The notes: generated from the sequence alone by a model not told the origin. DNA of 55,726 bases from Parvimonas sp. (GCA_022770425.1 JALEHY010000052.1:1-55726); one strand, 5' to 3'; positions 16,889 to 26,118 are shown, counted from the stretch's first letter. A program made the numbers and translations.

Positions 16889-16925
16889 AAACCTATCATA
16901 AATTCATTGATAGGTTTGTTTTTTT
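16889..16925 (+). terminator. prfB operon terminator
   Basis: AAACCTATCA (16889-16898) pairs exactly with TGATAGGTTT (16908-16917), followed by a T-rich run. Confidence 0.9.
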
Positions 16926-16946
16926 GAAAATGTATTTTATTTATGG

Positions 16947-16975
16947 TTGATAAAGTTTATAAAAAGTGATAAAAT
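16947..16975 (+). promoter_or_regulatory. Promoter of the first pepF gene
   Basis: TTGATA (16947-16952), a 17-bp spacer and TAAAAT (16970-16975). Confidence 0.7.
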
Positions 16976-17014
16976 TAACATGTATAAATTTAATTAATTT
17001 TGATGGAGGGTGTA

Positions 17015-18763
17015 ATGGAAAAGTATAATTGGTCGTTGGAAAAAATTTACAAAAATGTAGATGAAGCAAGAATTGATATAAAAAATTGCGATTTGGTTCT
17101 TGAAAAATTAAATTCTGTGGATAAGAAAACGGAAAATTTAAAAGAATTGGTTGAAATTATGGTTGAAGCTTCAAGACTTCTTGAAAAATTGTTTTGTTAT
17201 TCATATATGAAAAGAGATGAGGACAGTAGAATTTCCGAATCACAAAAATTAGCTTTGGAAGTAAATTCCTTAGAATCAAGATTTTCTTCAGCTTGTTCGT
17301 TTTTTGAACCTTTTCTTATGGAATTATCCGAAAAAGAGTTGGAAGAATTTTATGCTAAAGATGATAATGAAAAATACAGAACTCATTTTGAAGGAGTCTT
17401 AAGATTTAAAGAGCATACTTTGAGTGAAAAAGAGGAAGCTTTGTTGGCTAATTTAGGAGAAATGAGTAACACAGGTCAAAACTCTTTTTATATGCTTAGC
17501 TATGCGGATATGGATTACGGTGTAGTTGAAAGTAAAAATAACGAAAAAATTACTCCTGCAAATTTGATAAACTTTTTGTTGGATGAAAATGAAGAAGTGA
17601 GAAAAGAAGCTTTTGAAAAGTTTAACAGAACGGTTTCAAATTTTAAAAATACTTACGGAACAACTTTGTACAGTGCGGTTAAAAATTTAACTTTGTATGC
17701 AAAAGTTAAAAACTATCCGTCTGCGAGATATATGGAACTTTTTAAAGACTGTGTTCCCGAAACGGTATATGATTCTTTGATTGAAAGTATTGAAGAATAT
17801 TTGCCTTCTCTTCATAAATATTACGGACTTAGAAAAAAGGCTTTGAAAAAAGATAAACAATATATGTGGGATATGTATATTAATTTAGATAAGAATTTTA
17901 ATCAAAAATATCCGTATGAAAAAGCACAGGAATTGATTTTAGAGGCGTTAAAACCTTTAGGGGACGATTATGTTGAAGTTGTAAAAAGAGGCTTTGATGA
18001 TCGTTGGGTAGACGTTTATCCACGTGACGGTAAAGCCGGCGGGGCTTATTCTTGGGGAAGTTTTGATACAGATCCTTATATTTTGATGAATTATACTGAT
18101 GATTTGAATAGTATGTTTACTCTTGCGCATGAGCTTGGACATTCAATGCACAGTTATTACTCAAGAACAAATAACGATTATATTTACTCTTCTTATAAGA
18201 TTTTTGTTGCCGAAGTTGCGTCAACTTTTAACGAGTTATTGTTATTGGATTATCTTATAAAAAATGCAAAATCAAAAGAAGAAAGACTATATATATTGAA
18301 TTATTATATAAATATGTTTGTTTCAACAGTGTTTAGACAAACTATGTTTGCGGAAATTGAAAAAAATGCTCATAAAGAAGTTGAAGACGGAAATGCTTTA
18401 ACTGCGGAAGATTTTACAAGAATCACTAAAGCATTAAACGACAAATACTACGGAGAAAATGTAGAACCGCATGAACTTGCTGATTATTTATGGGCAAGAA
18501 TTCCTCATTTCTATAATAATTTCTATGTTTATAAATATGCTACAAGTTTTTGTGCCGCAAGTTACTTGTCAAGTATGGTATTAAGCGGTGACAAAGAATC
18601 ATTGAAAAAATACAGGGAATTCTTAAAGGACGGTTGTAGACACTATCCTATCGAACAACTTAGAAGTGCCGGTATAGATATGGAAGATAAAAATTCTGTA
18701 GGGAAAGCACTTGAAGTTTTCAAAGGTTTAGTGGATGAACTTGAAAAGGAATTAGAAGATTAA
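17015..18763 (+). CDS. pepF: Oligoendopeptidase F (M3 family)
   Basis: A zinc metallopeptidase that cleaves peptides of roughly 7-17 residues in the cytosol, completing use of imported peptides. The 582 residues cover the family. The zinc site is H372-E373-x-x-H376 in AHELGHSMH, with the third ligand Glu in EVASTFNELLL. The ATG at 17015 is preferred over upstream TTG/ATG because GGAGGG (17005-17010) would lie inside the longer version. A second, more divergent copy sits at 30863. The TcaA-like gene follows after 23 nt without a terminator, so they may be cotranscribed. Confidence 0.95.
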   Translation: MEKYNWSLEKIYKNVDEARIDIKNCDLVLEKLNSVDKKTENLKELVEIMVEASRLLEKLFCYSYMKRDEDSRISESQKLALEVNSLESRFSSACSFFEPFLMELSEKELEEFYAKDDNEKYRTHFEGVLRFKEHTLSEKEEALLANLGEMSNTGQNSFYMLSYADMDYGVVESKNNEKITPANLINFLLDENEEVRKEAFEKFNRTVSNFKNTYGTTLYSAVKNLTLYAKVKNYPSARYMELFKDCVPETVYDSLIESIEEYLPSLHKYYGLRKKALKKDKQYMWDMYINLDKNFNQKYPYEKAQELILEALKPLGDDYVEVVKRGFDDRWVDVYPRDGKAGGAYSWGSFDTDPYILMNYTDDLNSMFTLAHELGHSMHSYYSRTNNDYIYSSYKIFVAEVASTFNELLLLDYLIKNAKSKEERLYILNYYINMFVSTVFRQTMFAEIEKNAHKEVEDGNALTAEDFTRITKALNDKYYGENVEPHELADYLWARIPHFYNNFYVYKYATSFCAASYLSSMVLSGDKESLKKYREFLKDGCRHYPIEQLRSAGIDMEDKNSVGKALEVFKGLVDELEKELED

Positions 18764-18786
18764 GGTTTAAAGGGGGATTTTTTTCA

Positions 18787-20799
18787 GTGTCTAAAAATAA
18801 ATATAAAGGTAAAGGTAAAGTTGAAAAAAATCCGTCCGACTTAAACGAGAATGGATTTAACAAGTCAATTTTATCTGATTATTCATATTGGAGACAAGAT
18901 TATTCTGAAGAAGATTTGATTGAAAAAGAACTTGAAAAAGAAAAAACAGATACAGATTCAAGTGCTGAAAATTTAGCGGAAATTAACGAAGTTGTAAATG
19001 ATGTTCCTTTTGAAGAAAAAGAAAATATTGATTTTAAAGAACATCTTATAAATTCACAAATAAACGATAAAACATTTTTGGAAAATCAAAGTGAAGAAGA
19101 ACTTGAATCGGTAGAAATTACTGATAATGATAAGTCCGAAGAAGAAAATTCAGAAGAAGAGATCTTAACGGAAACTCAACGACTCAAGTTAATTTACGGT
19201 AATGTTGTACCTCTTCACGAACGCAGAAGAAGAGGTTCTAAAGATAAGAAAAATTCAAAAAAACAAAAAAATGAAAAAAATAAAAGCTCTTCAAAAGACA
19301 GAGAGAGTAAGGAAGCTAAAAAATCACAATTGGATCAAATCAGTGAGATAAAAGAAGAAATTATAACTAAAAATAAGGAAAAAGATGTAAAAGAAAGCGT
19401 TGAAAATAAAAAGGAAAAAACAGAAACAAAACAAAACTCAACGCTTAATTCCCAAAATTATACTATGACTAAAATTCCTAAATTTTTGAAATGGTTGTTT
19501 GCTTTGTCATTGGTTATTGCAATTTCCATTGTCGGCTTTTTCGGTGTTAAAGCATATCATTCTTTGAGTATTAAATTTCCGAACATAATGTCTTCTTTTG
19601 AAAATAAGAGTGTCGGTTTTTATACTACGCATATAATATTTGATGGAAAGTATGTGAATTCCGAACAGGCTAAGTCTTTGATTGAGGCTTTTAATAAGGA
19701 TGAATTTAAACTTGAAACTGTAAAGAAGTGGTTAAATGATGACTTTGAAAATTTAAAGAAAAATGAAAATTATATAAGTCAAAGGCCTATAAGACTGCAA
19801 AAACACGGGAAAGTTATGGGAATGTTTGACGATTATAAAATTTTTATGGATCCTTGTAAATTTAAAGTATCAGGAAGTGATAAAGTTACAACTACCGTCT
19901 TGATTGGAGATAAGGAAGAAAAAGCAACAGATAAAGAATATACTGTTTTTCCGGGAGAATATACTATTTTTTATGACGACAACGGTGTTAAACTTAAAAA
20001 TATGATAACTGTTTTTCCGGATGAAAAAAATGAAGTTAAAACTTTTCAATACGGGGAAGATACAGAATATGAGTTGGCAAATGAAGTTGTAAAAGTGAAT
20101 GAAGGAAATGACAGTTCTTTCAAAATCGTTACACGTGATGAGAACAGTATTTTGTTTGTAAATGACAAAAATACAACTCTCACAGTAAAAGAATTTAATA
20201 AATTAAGTTCTTCTTCTGTAAAGAAAGACGATGTTTTGAAAGTTGTTACAAAAATGCCTTGGGGTTATACAATTTCAAAAGGAGTTACTTATGACGGAGA
20301 AAAAAGTATAAACGTAAGTGCTTCTCTTTCAGATGAAAGACTCAGAAATGTAGCAATAGCCAAAACAACAAAACTTTTGAAGGATTTTATGTTGGCGAGA
20401 GGAAACAAAGATTTAAGTCTTCTTGACGGTATGACCGGAAGTGCATTGGAAATTTCAAAAGGATATGTTGAAACTTTTATAAATTCGGGAAGAGAATATG
20501 TCGGAGGATATCCTTCAATGGAATTTGATTTAAACTCTTTTGAAGTCAGCGAATATCAAGACACATATAAAATGTACATTGGGGGACATTTGCTTGTTCA
20601 AGAAACAAGTTATGGAGCAAATGATAATGTTCCGAAAATTACAGATGTTACTCCTTTGGACGAAAAAGTAGGTTTTCATTTTGTTTTTGATAAAGACAGA
20701 AAAGATTGGCTATGTAATATGTGGGGATTTACTACAAGAGAAATTACAAGGGATAATATAGAAAGTGTAGATTTATCAAGAGATATGATTTTAAAATAA
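18787..20799 (+). CDS. TcaA/YvbJ-like single-pass membrane protein
   Basis: A 670-residue protein. Residues 1-230 are cytoplasmic, acidic, then Lys-rich low complexity. A membrane helix lies at about 234-258 (FLKWLFALSLVIAISIVGFF). The outside part starts with a domain resembling those of staphylococcal TcaA (EQAKSLIEAFN, PGEYTIFYDDNG) and ends with an NTF2-like domain from about 515. TcaA-type proteins affect glycopeptide susceptibility and wall teichoic acids, but the N-terminal zinc ribbon of TcaA is missing and replaced by the acidic tail. The start is GTG at 18787, with AGGGGG (18771-18776) 10 nt upstream, a rather long spacing. The family assignment is from pattern and layout. Confidence 0.6.
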   Translation: MSKNKYKGKGKVEKNPSDLNENGFNKSILSDYSYWRQDYSEEDLIEKELEKEKTDTDSSAENLAEINEVVNDVPFEEKENIDFKEHLINSQINDKTFLENQSEEELESVEITDNDKSEEENSEEEILTETQRLKLIYGNVVPLHERRRRGSKDKKNSKKQKNEKNKSSSKDRESKEAKKSQLDQISEIKEEIITKNKEKDVKESVENKKEKTETKQNSTLNSQNYTMTKIPKFLKWLFALSLVIAISIVGFFGVKAYHSLSIKFPNIMSSFENKSVGFYTTHIIFDGKYVNSEQAKSLIEAFNKDEFKLETVKKWLNDDFENLKKNENYISQRPIRLQKHGKVMGMFDDYKIFMDPCKFKVSGSDKVTTTVLIGDKEEKATDKEYTVFPGEYTIFYDDNGVKLKNMITVFPDEKNEVKTFQYGEDTEYELANEVVKVNEGNDSSFKIVTRDENSILFVNDKNTTLTVKEFNKLSSSSVKKDDVLKVVTKMPWGYTISKGVTYDGEKSINVSASLSDERLRNVAIAKTTKLLKDFMLARGNKDLSLLDGMTGSALEISKGYVETFINSGREYVGGYPSMEFDLNSFEVSEYQDTYKMYIGGHLLVQETSYGANDNVPKITDVTPLDEKVGFHFVFDKDRKDWLCNMWGFTTREITRDNIESVDLSRDMILK

Positions 20800-20808
20800 A
20801 GCAAACTG

Positions 20809-20840
20809 AAAAACAGAGTTAAATAAACTCTGTTTTTGTT
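20809..20840 (+). terminator. Terminator after the TcaA-like gene
   Basis: AAAAACAGAGTT (20809-20820) pairs exactly with AACTCTGTTTTT (20826-20837). Confidence 0.9.
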
Positions 20841-20948
20841 TTATGAGAAAAAAATTCCACAGAATCTGAAATTTGAAAAGTAACGGAACAATTTTAAAAA
20901 AAATCCTTTTATGATTTTAAAGTGTGTTATTGTATTTTAATTATCATT

Positions 20949-20982
20949 AAAAATCCATAAGTCAGATTGCTTATGGATTTTT
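20949..20982 (-). terminator. Terminator of the broken - strand gene
   Basis: AAAAATCCATAAG (20949-20961) pairs exactly with CTTATGGATTTTT (20970-20982). Read on the - strand it ends in a T-run right after the stop codon of the small membrane gene. Confidence 0.8.
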
Positions 20983-21250
20983 ACTTTTTATTTTTATTTG
21001 ATTTTATTTCAACTATTGTTTCATACAATGCTATTAAAAAGTGTGCAAAAAAAGTTCCGGGTACATCTAAAACACCTTTATATCCGGTAAAAAAACCGAT
21101 GATAGACCTTATAAATATTACAATATTACAACATATTATAAAATCCGGTTTAAACAAATGTTTAATAAATATTTCATACATTGGTAAACTCAATTATATT
21201 AAGCATCTAATAGCATAATATCCTAAACTGAATTTTCTTTTGTGGTTCAT
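20981..21250 (-). pseudogene. Small membrane protein gene interrupted by an in-frame TAA
   Basis: On the - strand an ATG at 21250 follows a perfect AGGAGGT (21262-21256) and encodes MNHKRKFSLGYYAIRCLI. TAA (21196-21194) follows, and the same frame continues at once with TTG AGT TTA for another 70 residues to 20981. The continuing part holds two hydrophobic segments (around DFIICCNIVIFIRSIIGFF and TFFAHFLIALYETIVEI) and a basic tail. Promoter, ribosome site, coding frame and terminator are all intact around a single stop, so it reads as a recent nonsense mutation or a sequencing error. Alternatives are an 18-codon leader coupled to a TTG start, or readthrough. I do not recognise the family. 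Confidence 0.6.
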
Positions 21251-21267
21251 AAAAATACCTCCTAAAA

Positions 21268-21302
21268 TTAGTATATTAATTAGCGAATTGATACTAATTA
21301 AT
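21268..21302. repeat. Nested inverted repeats at the - strand promoter
   Basis: ATTAATTAG (21275-21283) mirrors CTAATTAAT (21294-21302), and TTAGTAT (21268-21274) mirrors ATACTAA (21291-21297). They cover the predicted start site and leader of the broken small gene, so they could form an operator or an RNA hairpin ahead of its ribosome site. Confidence 0.6.
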
Positions 21303-21305
21303 TTT

Positions 21306-21333
21306 ATTATAACATCAAAAAATGAAATTTCAA
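21306..21333 (-). promoter_or_regulatory. Promoter of the broken small gene
   Basis: On the - strand, TTGAAA (21333-21328), a 16-bp spacer and TATAAT (21311-21306). Confidence 0.65.
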
Positions 21334-21622
21334 GACTGATATTTTTTATCAAAATATGATATAATTAAATAATTATGGTTGATTAGCTATTATTCAGATG
21401 GTTTCTAAATATAGGCTTATTCGAAATTTACGATAAATTCTTTTTCTTTGTTGAATAAAATATTTTAAAGTTTTATTTTTAATTTTTTGTAAAACTTTTT
21501 TGTTTGGGTATAAACTTATTCATATAAATGAAATTATAACGGAACTTCCGTTTTTGCAAATCAATTAAGGGAAGTATGTTGAAATTTAATTTTCATTTAC
21601 ATATTTATTGTAAAATAAATTA
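21334..21622. other. Non-coding AT-rich gap; possible short RNA
   Basis: No supported reading frame. A TATAAT at 21360-21365 has only a poor -35. A perfect palindrome AACGGAA-C-TTCCGTT (21538-21552) followed by Ts resembles a terminator, although no gene precedes it on the + strand. A transcript of about 180 nt between them is conceivable but unsupported. Confidence 0.3.
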
Positions 21623-21631
21623 TGGTATAAT
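21623..21631 (+). promoter_or_regulatory. Extended -10 promoter of the exonuclease III gene
   Basis: TGGTATAAT (21623-21631), an extended -10 element 18 bp before the start codon. No good -35 hexamer at 17 bp. Confidence 0.6.
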
Positions 21632-21648
21632 GTATGAGAGGTGATTAA

Positions 21649-22401
21649 ATGAAATTTGTTTCGTGGAATGTTAATGGATTAAGGGCGTGTATAAAAAAAG
21701 GATTTTTGGATTATTTTAATGATGTTGATGTGGATTTTTTTTGTTTGCAAGAGATAAAGATGAGTGAGGGACAACTTGATTTGAAACTTGACGGTTATGA
21801 GTGTTTTTACAATTATGCACAACGAAAGGGATATAGCGGAACTGCAATTTTTACTAAATATTCTCCGCTTAGTGTGAAGTATGGAATGGGGATTGAAGAA
21901 CATGACAATGAAGGAAGACTTATAACTTTAGAGTATGATGATTTTTTCTTGGTTACTTGTTATACTCCAAATTCAAAGCAAGAACTTTTAAGGCTTGATT
22001 ACAGAATGGTTTGGGAAGATGCTTTTAGAAATTACTTATTGGAACTTAATAAGACTAAATCTGTAATAGTTTGCGGTGATTTGAATGTTGCACATAAAGA
22101 GATTGACCTTAAAAATCCTAAAACAAACAGAAAAAATGCAGGATTTACCGATCAGGAAAGAGAAAAAATGACTTTGCTTCTTGAGAGCGGGTTTACAGAT
22201 ACTTTTAGGTATTTTTATCCGGATAAAGAAAATGAATATAGTTGGTGGAGTTATTTCGGAAAGTCCAGAGAGAGAAATACCGGTTGGAGAATTGACTACT
22301 TTTTAACTTCTAATGATATGAATAAAAGACTTGTGGATGCTCAAATTCACCAAAAGATAATGGGAAGTGACCACTGTCCTGTGTATTTGGAAATAAAATA
22401 A
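21649..22401 (+). CDS. exoA: Exodeoxyribonuclease III (ExoA/Xth family AP endonuclease)
   Basis: Repairs abasic sites and blocked 3' ends in DNA. 250 residues, full length. Family motifs are WNVNGLRA at the start, the metal-binding Glu in FCLQEIKM, GDLNVAHKEIDL, and the C-terminal GSDHCPVYLE with the catalytic Asp-His pair. GWRIDYFL is also typical. ATG follows GAGAGGTGA. Single-gene unit with its own terminator. The gene name could equally be xth. Confidence 0.95.
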   Translation: MKFVSWNVNGLRACIKKGFLDYFNDVDVDFFCLQEIKMSEGQLDLKLDGYECFYNYAQRKGYSGTAIFTKYSPLSVKYGMGIEEHDNEGRLITLEYDDFFLVTCYTPNSKQELLRLDYRMVWEDAFRNYLLELNKTKSVIVCGDLNVAHKEIDLKNPKTNRKNAGFTDQEREKMTLLLESGFTDTFRYFYPDKENEYSWWSYFGKSRERNTGWRIDYFLTSNDMNKRLVDAQIHQKIMGSDHCPVYLEIK

Positions 22402-22405
22402 AATT

Positions 22406-22441
22406 AAAGCAAGAATTTCAGTTTAGAGGTTCTTGTTTTTT
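22406..22441 (+). terminator. Terminator after exonuclease III
   Basis: AAAGCAAGAA (22406-22415) pairs with TTCTTGTTTT (22430-22439), one G-U pair, followed by Ts. Confidence 0.8.
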
Positions 22442-22516
22442 TGTCTTTGAATAATAATTTGAAAAATTTTGAAAAATAGTATAAAATTAAGTCAAGTTAA
22501 AAATAAGGAGTGCTTT

Positions 22517-24109
22517 ATGAAAGTTAAATTTTTAGGAGCATCGGGAACTGTAACAGGCTCATGTTATTTAATTGAAACGGTAAATGAAAAGTTTTTGATT
22601 GATTGCGGAATGTTTCAGGGTAGCAAAGATGAAGAAAATTTAAATTACGAACCTTTTGATTTTAATGTTTCCGAGTTGGATTTTTGTATTTTAACTCACG
22701 CACATATTGACCATTGCGGACGTATTCCAAAACTTGTAAAGGACGGATTTAACGGCAAGATTTATTGTACAAATGCTACAAAAGATTTGTGTGAAATTAT
22801 GCTTTTAGACAGTGCTAAAATTCAGGAAAGTGACGTTGAGTGGGAAAATAAAAGAAGACAACGAAGCGGACTTACCGCAATTGAACCGTTGTATTCAACA
22901 CAGATGGCAGAGCTTAGTATGACTAAGTTTGAAGGGGTTTTTTATCATAAGTTAAAAAAAATAAATGAAAATATTACAATTAGATTTTTAGATGCAGGAC
23001 ATATTTTGGGTTCGGCTATTGTTGAAGTTTGGATTAAAGAGAATGGAAAGTATGCGAAAGTAGTTTTCTCAGGTGATCTGGGGATGAAAAATAAGCCGAT
23101 AATAAGAGATCCGGAATATGTTACAGATGCCGATTATGTTTTTATGGAAAGTACTTACGGGAATGTTGTACATGAAGAGTATGTTTCGAGTATAAAAGTT
23201 TTGGTAAATATAATTGAAAAAACCGTTGAAAGAGGAGGTACTGTTATTATACCGAGTTTTTCCATCGGAAGAACCCAAGAAATTATATATGAACTTAATG
23301 ATTATTATGATAATAAACTTAAAACTAAGATAAAATTTCCAATATATATTGACAGTCCTTTGGCGGTTAAAGCTTCGGAAGTTTTTATGAATAATTCTGA
23401 TGTTTTTGATGAATTTGCCATTGATTTGATAACAAAGGGTGATAATATTTTTGAATTTGAAAATTTGAAATATGTAAAAACTGTTGAGCAGTCACAAAGG
23501 CTTAACAAAGATAATACTCCTAAAGTTATTATATCCGCAAGTGGAATGTGTACAGGCGGCAGAGTAAGGCATCATTTAAAACACAATCTTTGGAATCCGA
23601 AAAATTCTGTGATTTTTGTCGGATATCAAGCTAAGGGAACTCTTGGAAATATGTTGCAAGAGGGAATTGATAAAGTAAAACTTGTCGGAGAAGATATAGC
23701 TGTAAATGCTGAAATATACTCATTAAGGGGATTTTCGGGACATGCTGATGAAATTATGCTTTTGGATTGGATAAGTAAGTTTAATTCTAATTTGAAGAAA
23801 GTGTTTTTAGTGCATGGAGAAGCTGATGCGAGAGATGCGCTTAAAACTGTTCTGATTGGAAAATTCGGATTAGACGTTTTCTTGCCTAATTTATATGATG
23901 AAGTTGAGCTTGTAGCTAAAAGAAATTCTATGGATGCACAAGAGATGTTAAATTTGGATAAATTAAATTCAGATGTTAAAAAATCTTTTGAGAATATTTT
24001 TAACAGAGAAAATTTCGATTTTGATGATGTAAAAAAACAGGAAATTTATAAAGATGTTTTAAAAATACAAAAAGAACTTTTAAATTTAGAACTTAAACTT
24101 GGAAAATAG
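22517..24109 (+). CDS. Metallo-beta-lactamase/beta-CASP RNA-processing nuclease
   Basis: A 530-residue RNase of the CPSF73-like, YSH1/TTHA0252 type rather than RNase J. The zinc motif HxHxDH is in LTHAHIDHCGRIP, further ligands in GSAIVEV and SGDLG. The beta-CASP domain shows GTVIIPSFSIGRTQE and IISASGMCTGGRVRHHLKH, then FVGYQAKGTLG. The RNA-specific C-terminus follows (SGHADEIMLLDWI and VHGEADA). ATG at 22517 is chosen because AAGGAG (22505-22510) precedes it; an upstream in-frame extension has no ribosome site. The phosphohexomutase follows 72 nt later with no terminator between. Confidence 0.92.
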   Translation: MKVKFLGASGTVTGSCYLIETVNEKFLIDCGMFQGSKDEENLNYEPFDFNVSELDFCILTHAHIDHCGRIPKLVKDGFNGKIYCTNATKDLCEIMLLDSAKIQESDVEWENKRRQRSGLTAIEPLYSTQMAELSMTKFEGVFYHKLKKINENITIRFLDAGHILGSAIVEVWIKENGKYAKVVFSGDLGMKNKPIIRDPEYVTDADYVFMESTYGNVVHEEYVSSIKVLVNIIEKTVERGGTVIIPSFSIGRTQEIIYELNDYYDNKLKTKIKFPIYIDSPLAVKASEVFMNNSDVFDEFAIDLITKGDNIFEFENLKYVKTVEQSQRLNKDNTPKVIISASGMCTGGRVRHHLKHNLWNPKNSVIFVGYQAKGTLGNMLQEGIDKVKLVGEDIAVNAEIYSLRGFSGHADEIMLLDWISKFNSNLKKVFLVHGEADARDALKTVLIGKFGLDVFLPNLYDEVELVAKRNSMDAQEMLNLDKLNSDVKKSFENIFNRENFDFDDVKKQEIYKDVLKIQKELLNLELKLGK

Positions 24110-24181
24110 AGTTTTAAACTTAAAATTAAAGTCTGATTGTATTGTGATTTAAATACGAAAAAATTTTTAAAGGAGAGATTT

Positions 24182-25876
24182 ATGGATTATATTAAAATTT
24201 ATGAAGAATGGTTAAATAACGATTTTTTTGATGAGGACACGAAAAACGATTTAATTTCTATCAAAGGTAATGACGAAGAAATAAAAGACAGATTTTATAA
24301 AGGCCTTGAGTTCGGAACGGCAGGACTTAGGGGTAAACTTGGAGCCGGTACAAACAGAATGAATAAGTATATGGTTTCTAAAGCAGCTCAAGCACTTGCG
24401 TATACTATAATAGATCATGGGAAAGACGCTGTAAACAGAGGTGTTGCGATAAGTTATGACGTTAGATATAAGTCAAAAGAATTTGCGGAGCTAACTTGTT
24501 CTATTATGGCAGCTAACGGAATAAAGTCTTATATTTATAAGGGAATAAGACCTACTCCGATGTGCTCGTATGCTATCAGAAAGTTAAATTGTATGGCTGG
24601 AGTTATGGTTACTGCAAGTCACAATCCTCAAGCATATAACGGTTATAAGGCTTATTGGAAAGAAGGTTCACAAATTTTAGACGATATTGCAGGACAAATT
24701 GCAAATCATATGGATAAAATCGAAAGGTTTGAAGATGTAAAGCAAATATCTTTTGAAGAAGCATTAAAAAGCGGATTAACAAAATATATTGATGAAAGTG
24801 TTGAAGAAGATTATTACAAAGAAGTTTTGAATCTAACTATAAACGACGAAGACTTAGACAAAAAAATAAATGTTGTTTACACTCCTTTAAACGGTGTCGG
24901 AAATATTCCTGTCAGAGAAATTTTGAAAAGACGTGGATTTGAAAATGTATTTGTAGTTACTGAACAGGAAATGCCTGATCCTGATTTTACTACTGTCGGT
25001 TATCCTAATCCGGAAGTTCCGAAAGCTTTCGCTTATTCAGAAAGACTCGGGAAAGAAAAAGATGCTGAAATTTTGATAGCAACGGACCCTGATTGTGACA
25101 GAGTTGCTCTTGAAGTCAGAGATAAAAACGGAGAGTATGTATTTTTAAACGGTAATAGAATCGGAGCATTATTGTCATATTACATCTTTTCTCAAAGGCA
25201 TAAAAATGAAACATTACCTGAAAATCCCGTACTTGTAAAATCAATTGTTACAGGAGATTTATCAAAAACAATAGCAAAAAAATACGGTGTCGATACTGTT
25301 GAAACTTTAACGGGATTTAAAAATATTTGCGGAAAGACAAATGAATATGACATAACAAAAGAGAAAAACTACGTATTTGGATATGAAGAAAGTATCGGTT
25401 TTTGTTACGGAACGTTTGTAAGAGATAAAGACGCCGTCGGAGCGTCAATGATGGTTGTTGAAATGGCTGCTTTTTATAAAAAGCAAGGTAAATCTTTGTT
25501 AGATGTTTTAGAAGATATTTATAAAGAATTCGGATACTATAACGAAAGACAATTGTCACTTGAACTTGAAGGAATAGAAGGTCAAGAAAGAATAAAAAGA
25601 ATGATGGAAGATTTCAGAGAAAATCCATTAAAAACAATAGGGGAACTTGAACTTGAAAAAATAATAGATTTTAAAGACGGCTATTTAGATTTTCCAAAAC
25701 AAAATTGTTTAAAATATTATTTAAAAGACGGCTCTTGGTATGCCCTTAGACCTTCGGGTACAGAACCTAAAATTAAATTATATATCTATACAATCGGAAA
25801 ATTAAAAGAGGAAAGTATAAAAAAATTGGACTTAATTGAAAATACCTGTAAAGATAAAATGAATTCAGTTAAGTAA
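24182..25876 (+). CDS. pgcA: Phosphoglucomutase/phosphomannomutase (alpha-D-phosphohexomutase)
   Basis: Interconverts hexose 1- and 6-phosphates, feeding cell-envelope sugar nucleotides. 564 residues match the PgcA/Pgm2-like branch. Four motifs are present: the phosphoserine loop TASHNPQAYNGYK, the Mg site TDPDCDRVALEV, the sugar-binding loop GYEESIGFCYG, and the phosphate-binding loop RPSGTEPKIK near the C-terminus. The N-terminal GLEFGTAGLRGKLGAGTNRMN is characteristic. The ATG at 24182 follows AAGGAGAG; an in-frame ATG 45 nt earlier lacks a ribosome site. Confidence 0.93.
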   Translation: MDYIKIYEEWLNNDFFDEDTKNDLISIKGNDEEIKDRFYKGLEFGTAGLRGKLGAGTNRMNKYMVSKAAQALAYTIIDHGKDAVNRGVAISYDVRYKSKEFAELTCSIMAANGIKSYIYKGIRPTPMCSYAIRKLNCMAGVMVTASHNPQAYNGYKAYWKEGSQILDDIAGQIANHMDKIERFEDVKQISFEEALKSGLTKYIDESVEEDYYKEVLNLTINDEDLDKKINVVYTPLNGVGNIPVREILKRRGFENVFVVTEQEMPDPDFTTVGYPNPEVPKAFAYSERLGKEKDAEILIATDPDCDRVALEVRDKNGEYVFLNGNRIGALLSYYIFSQRHKNETLPENPVLVKSIVTGDLSKTIAKKYGVDTVETLTGFKNICGKTNEYDITKEKNYVFGYEESIGFCYGTFVRDKDAVGASMMVVEMAAFYKKQGKSLLDVLEDIYKEFGYYNERQLSLELEGIEGQERIKRMMEDFRENPLKTIGELELEKIIDFKDGYLDFPKQNCLKYYLKDGSWYALRPSGTEPKIKLYIYTIGKLKEESIKKLDLIENTCKDKMNSVK

Positions 25877-26030
25877 ATTTAATCCGAAACAAACTGAAAC
25901 TATAAAAATATCATTGAAAAATAATTGATAAATGACGAAGTTTTAAGAGTTTCAATTGGCTATAAAAACAAAAGCAAATTACAAATAGATATTTAAAGAA
26001 AATTGATTAGTAAAAAACTTTTGAATCAGA
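25877..26030. other. Non-coding stretch between pgcA and the rpsL operon
   Basis: AT-rich with stops in all frames and no clear promoter. It may be a long 3' untranslated region of pgcA, since the next hairpin terminator is at 26031. Confidence 0.5.
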
Positions 26031-26069
26031 AAATGTAATGTATCAAATTTTGAAACATTACATTTTTTT
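26031..26069 (+). terminator. Terminator (probably pgcA)
   Basis: AAATGTAATGT (26031-26041) pairs exactly with ACATTACATTT (26055-26065), with a T-run to 26069. The T-run is also the start of a tandem repeat. Confidence 0.8.
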
Positions 26070-26118
26070 GTTCAATAAAAACACTTAAATTTTTTTTGTT
26101 CAATAAAAACACTTAAAT
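26063..26118. repeat. Perfect 28-bp tandem duplication
   Basis: Two identical 28-bp units, 26063-26090 and 26091-26118. Each begins with seven Ts, then GTTCAATAAAAACACTTAAA and a final T. The unit includes the T-run of the preceding terminator. It is probably a replication-slippage duplication. Confidence 0.95.

Noticed and set aside
20967..21218. 83-codon + strand frame in the gap before exonuclease III
   Set aside because: It overlaps the - strand small membrane gene, which has a promoter, ribosome site and terminator; the + frame has none and starts within the hairpin.
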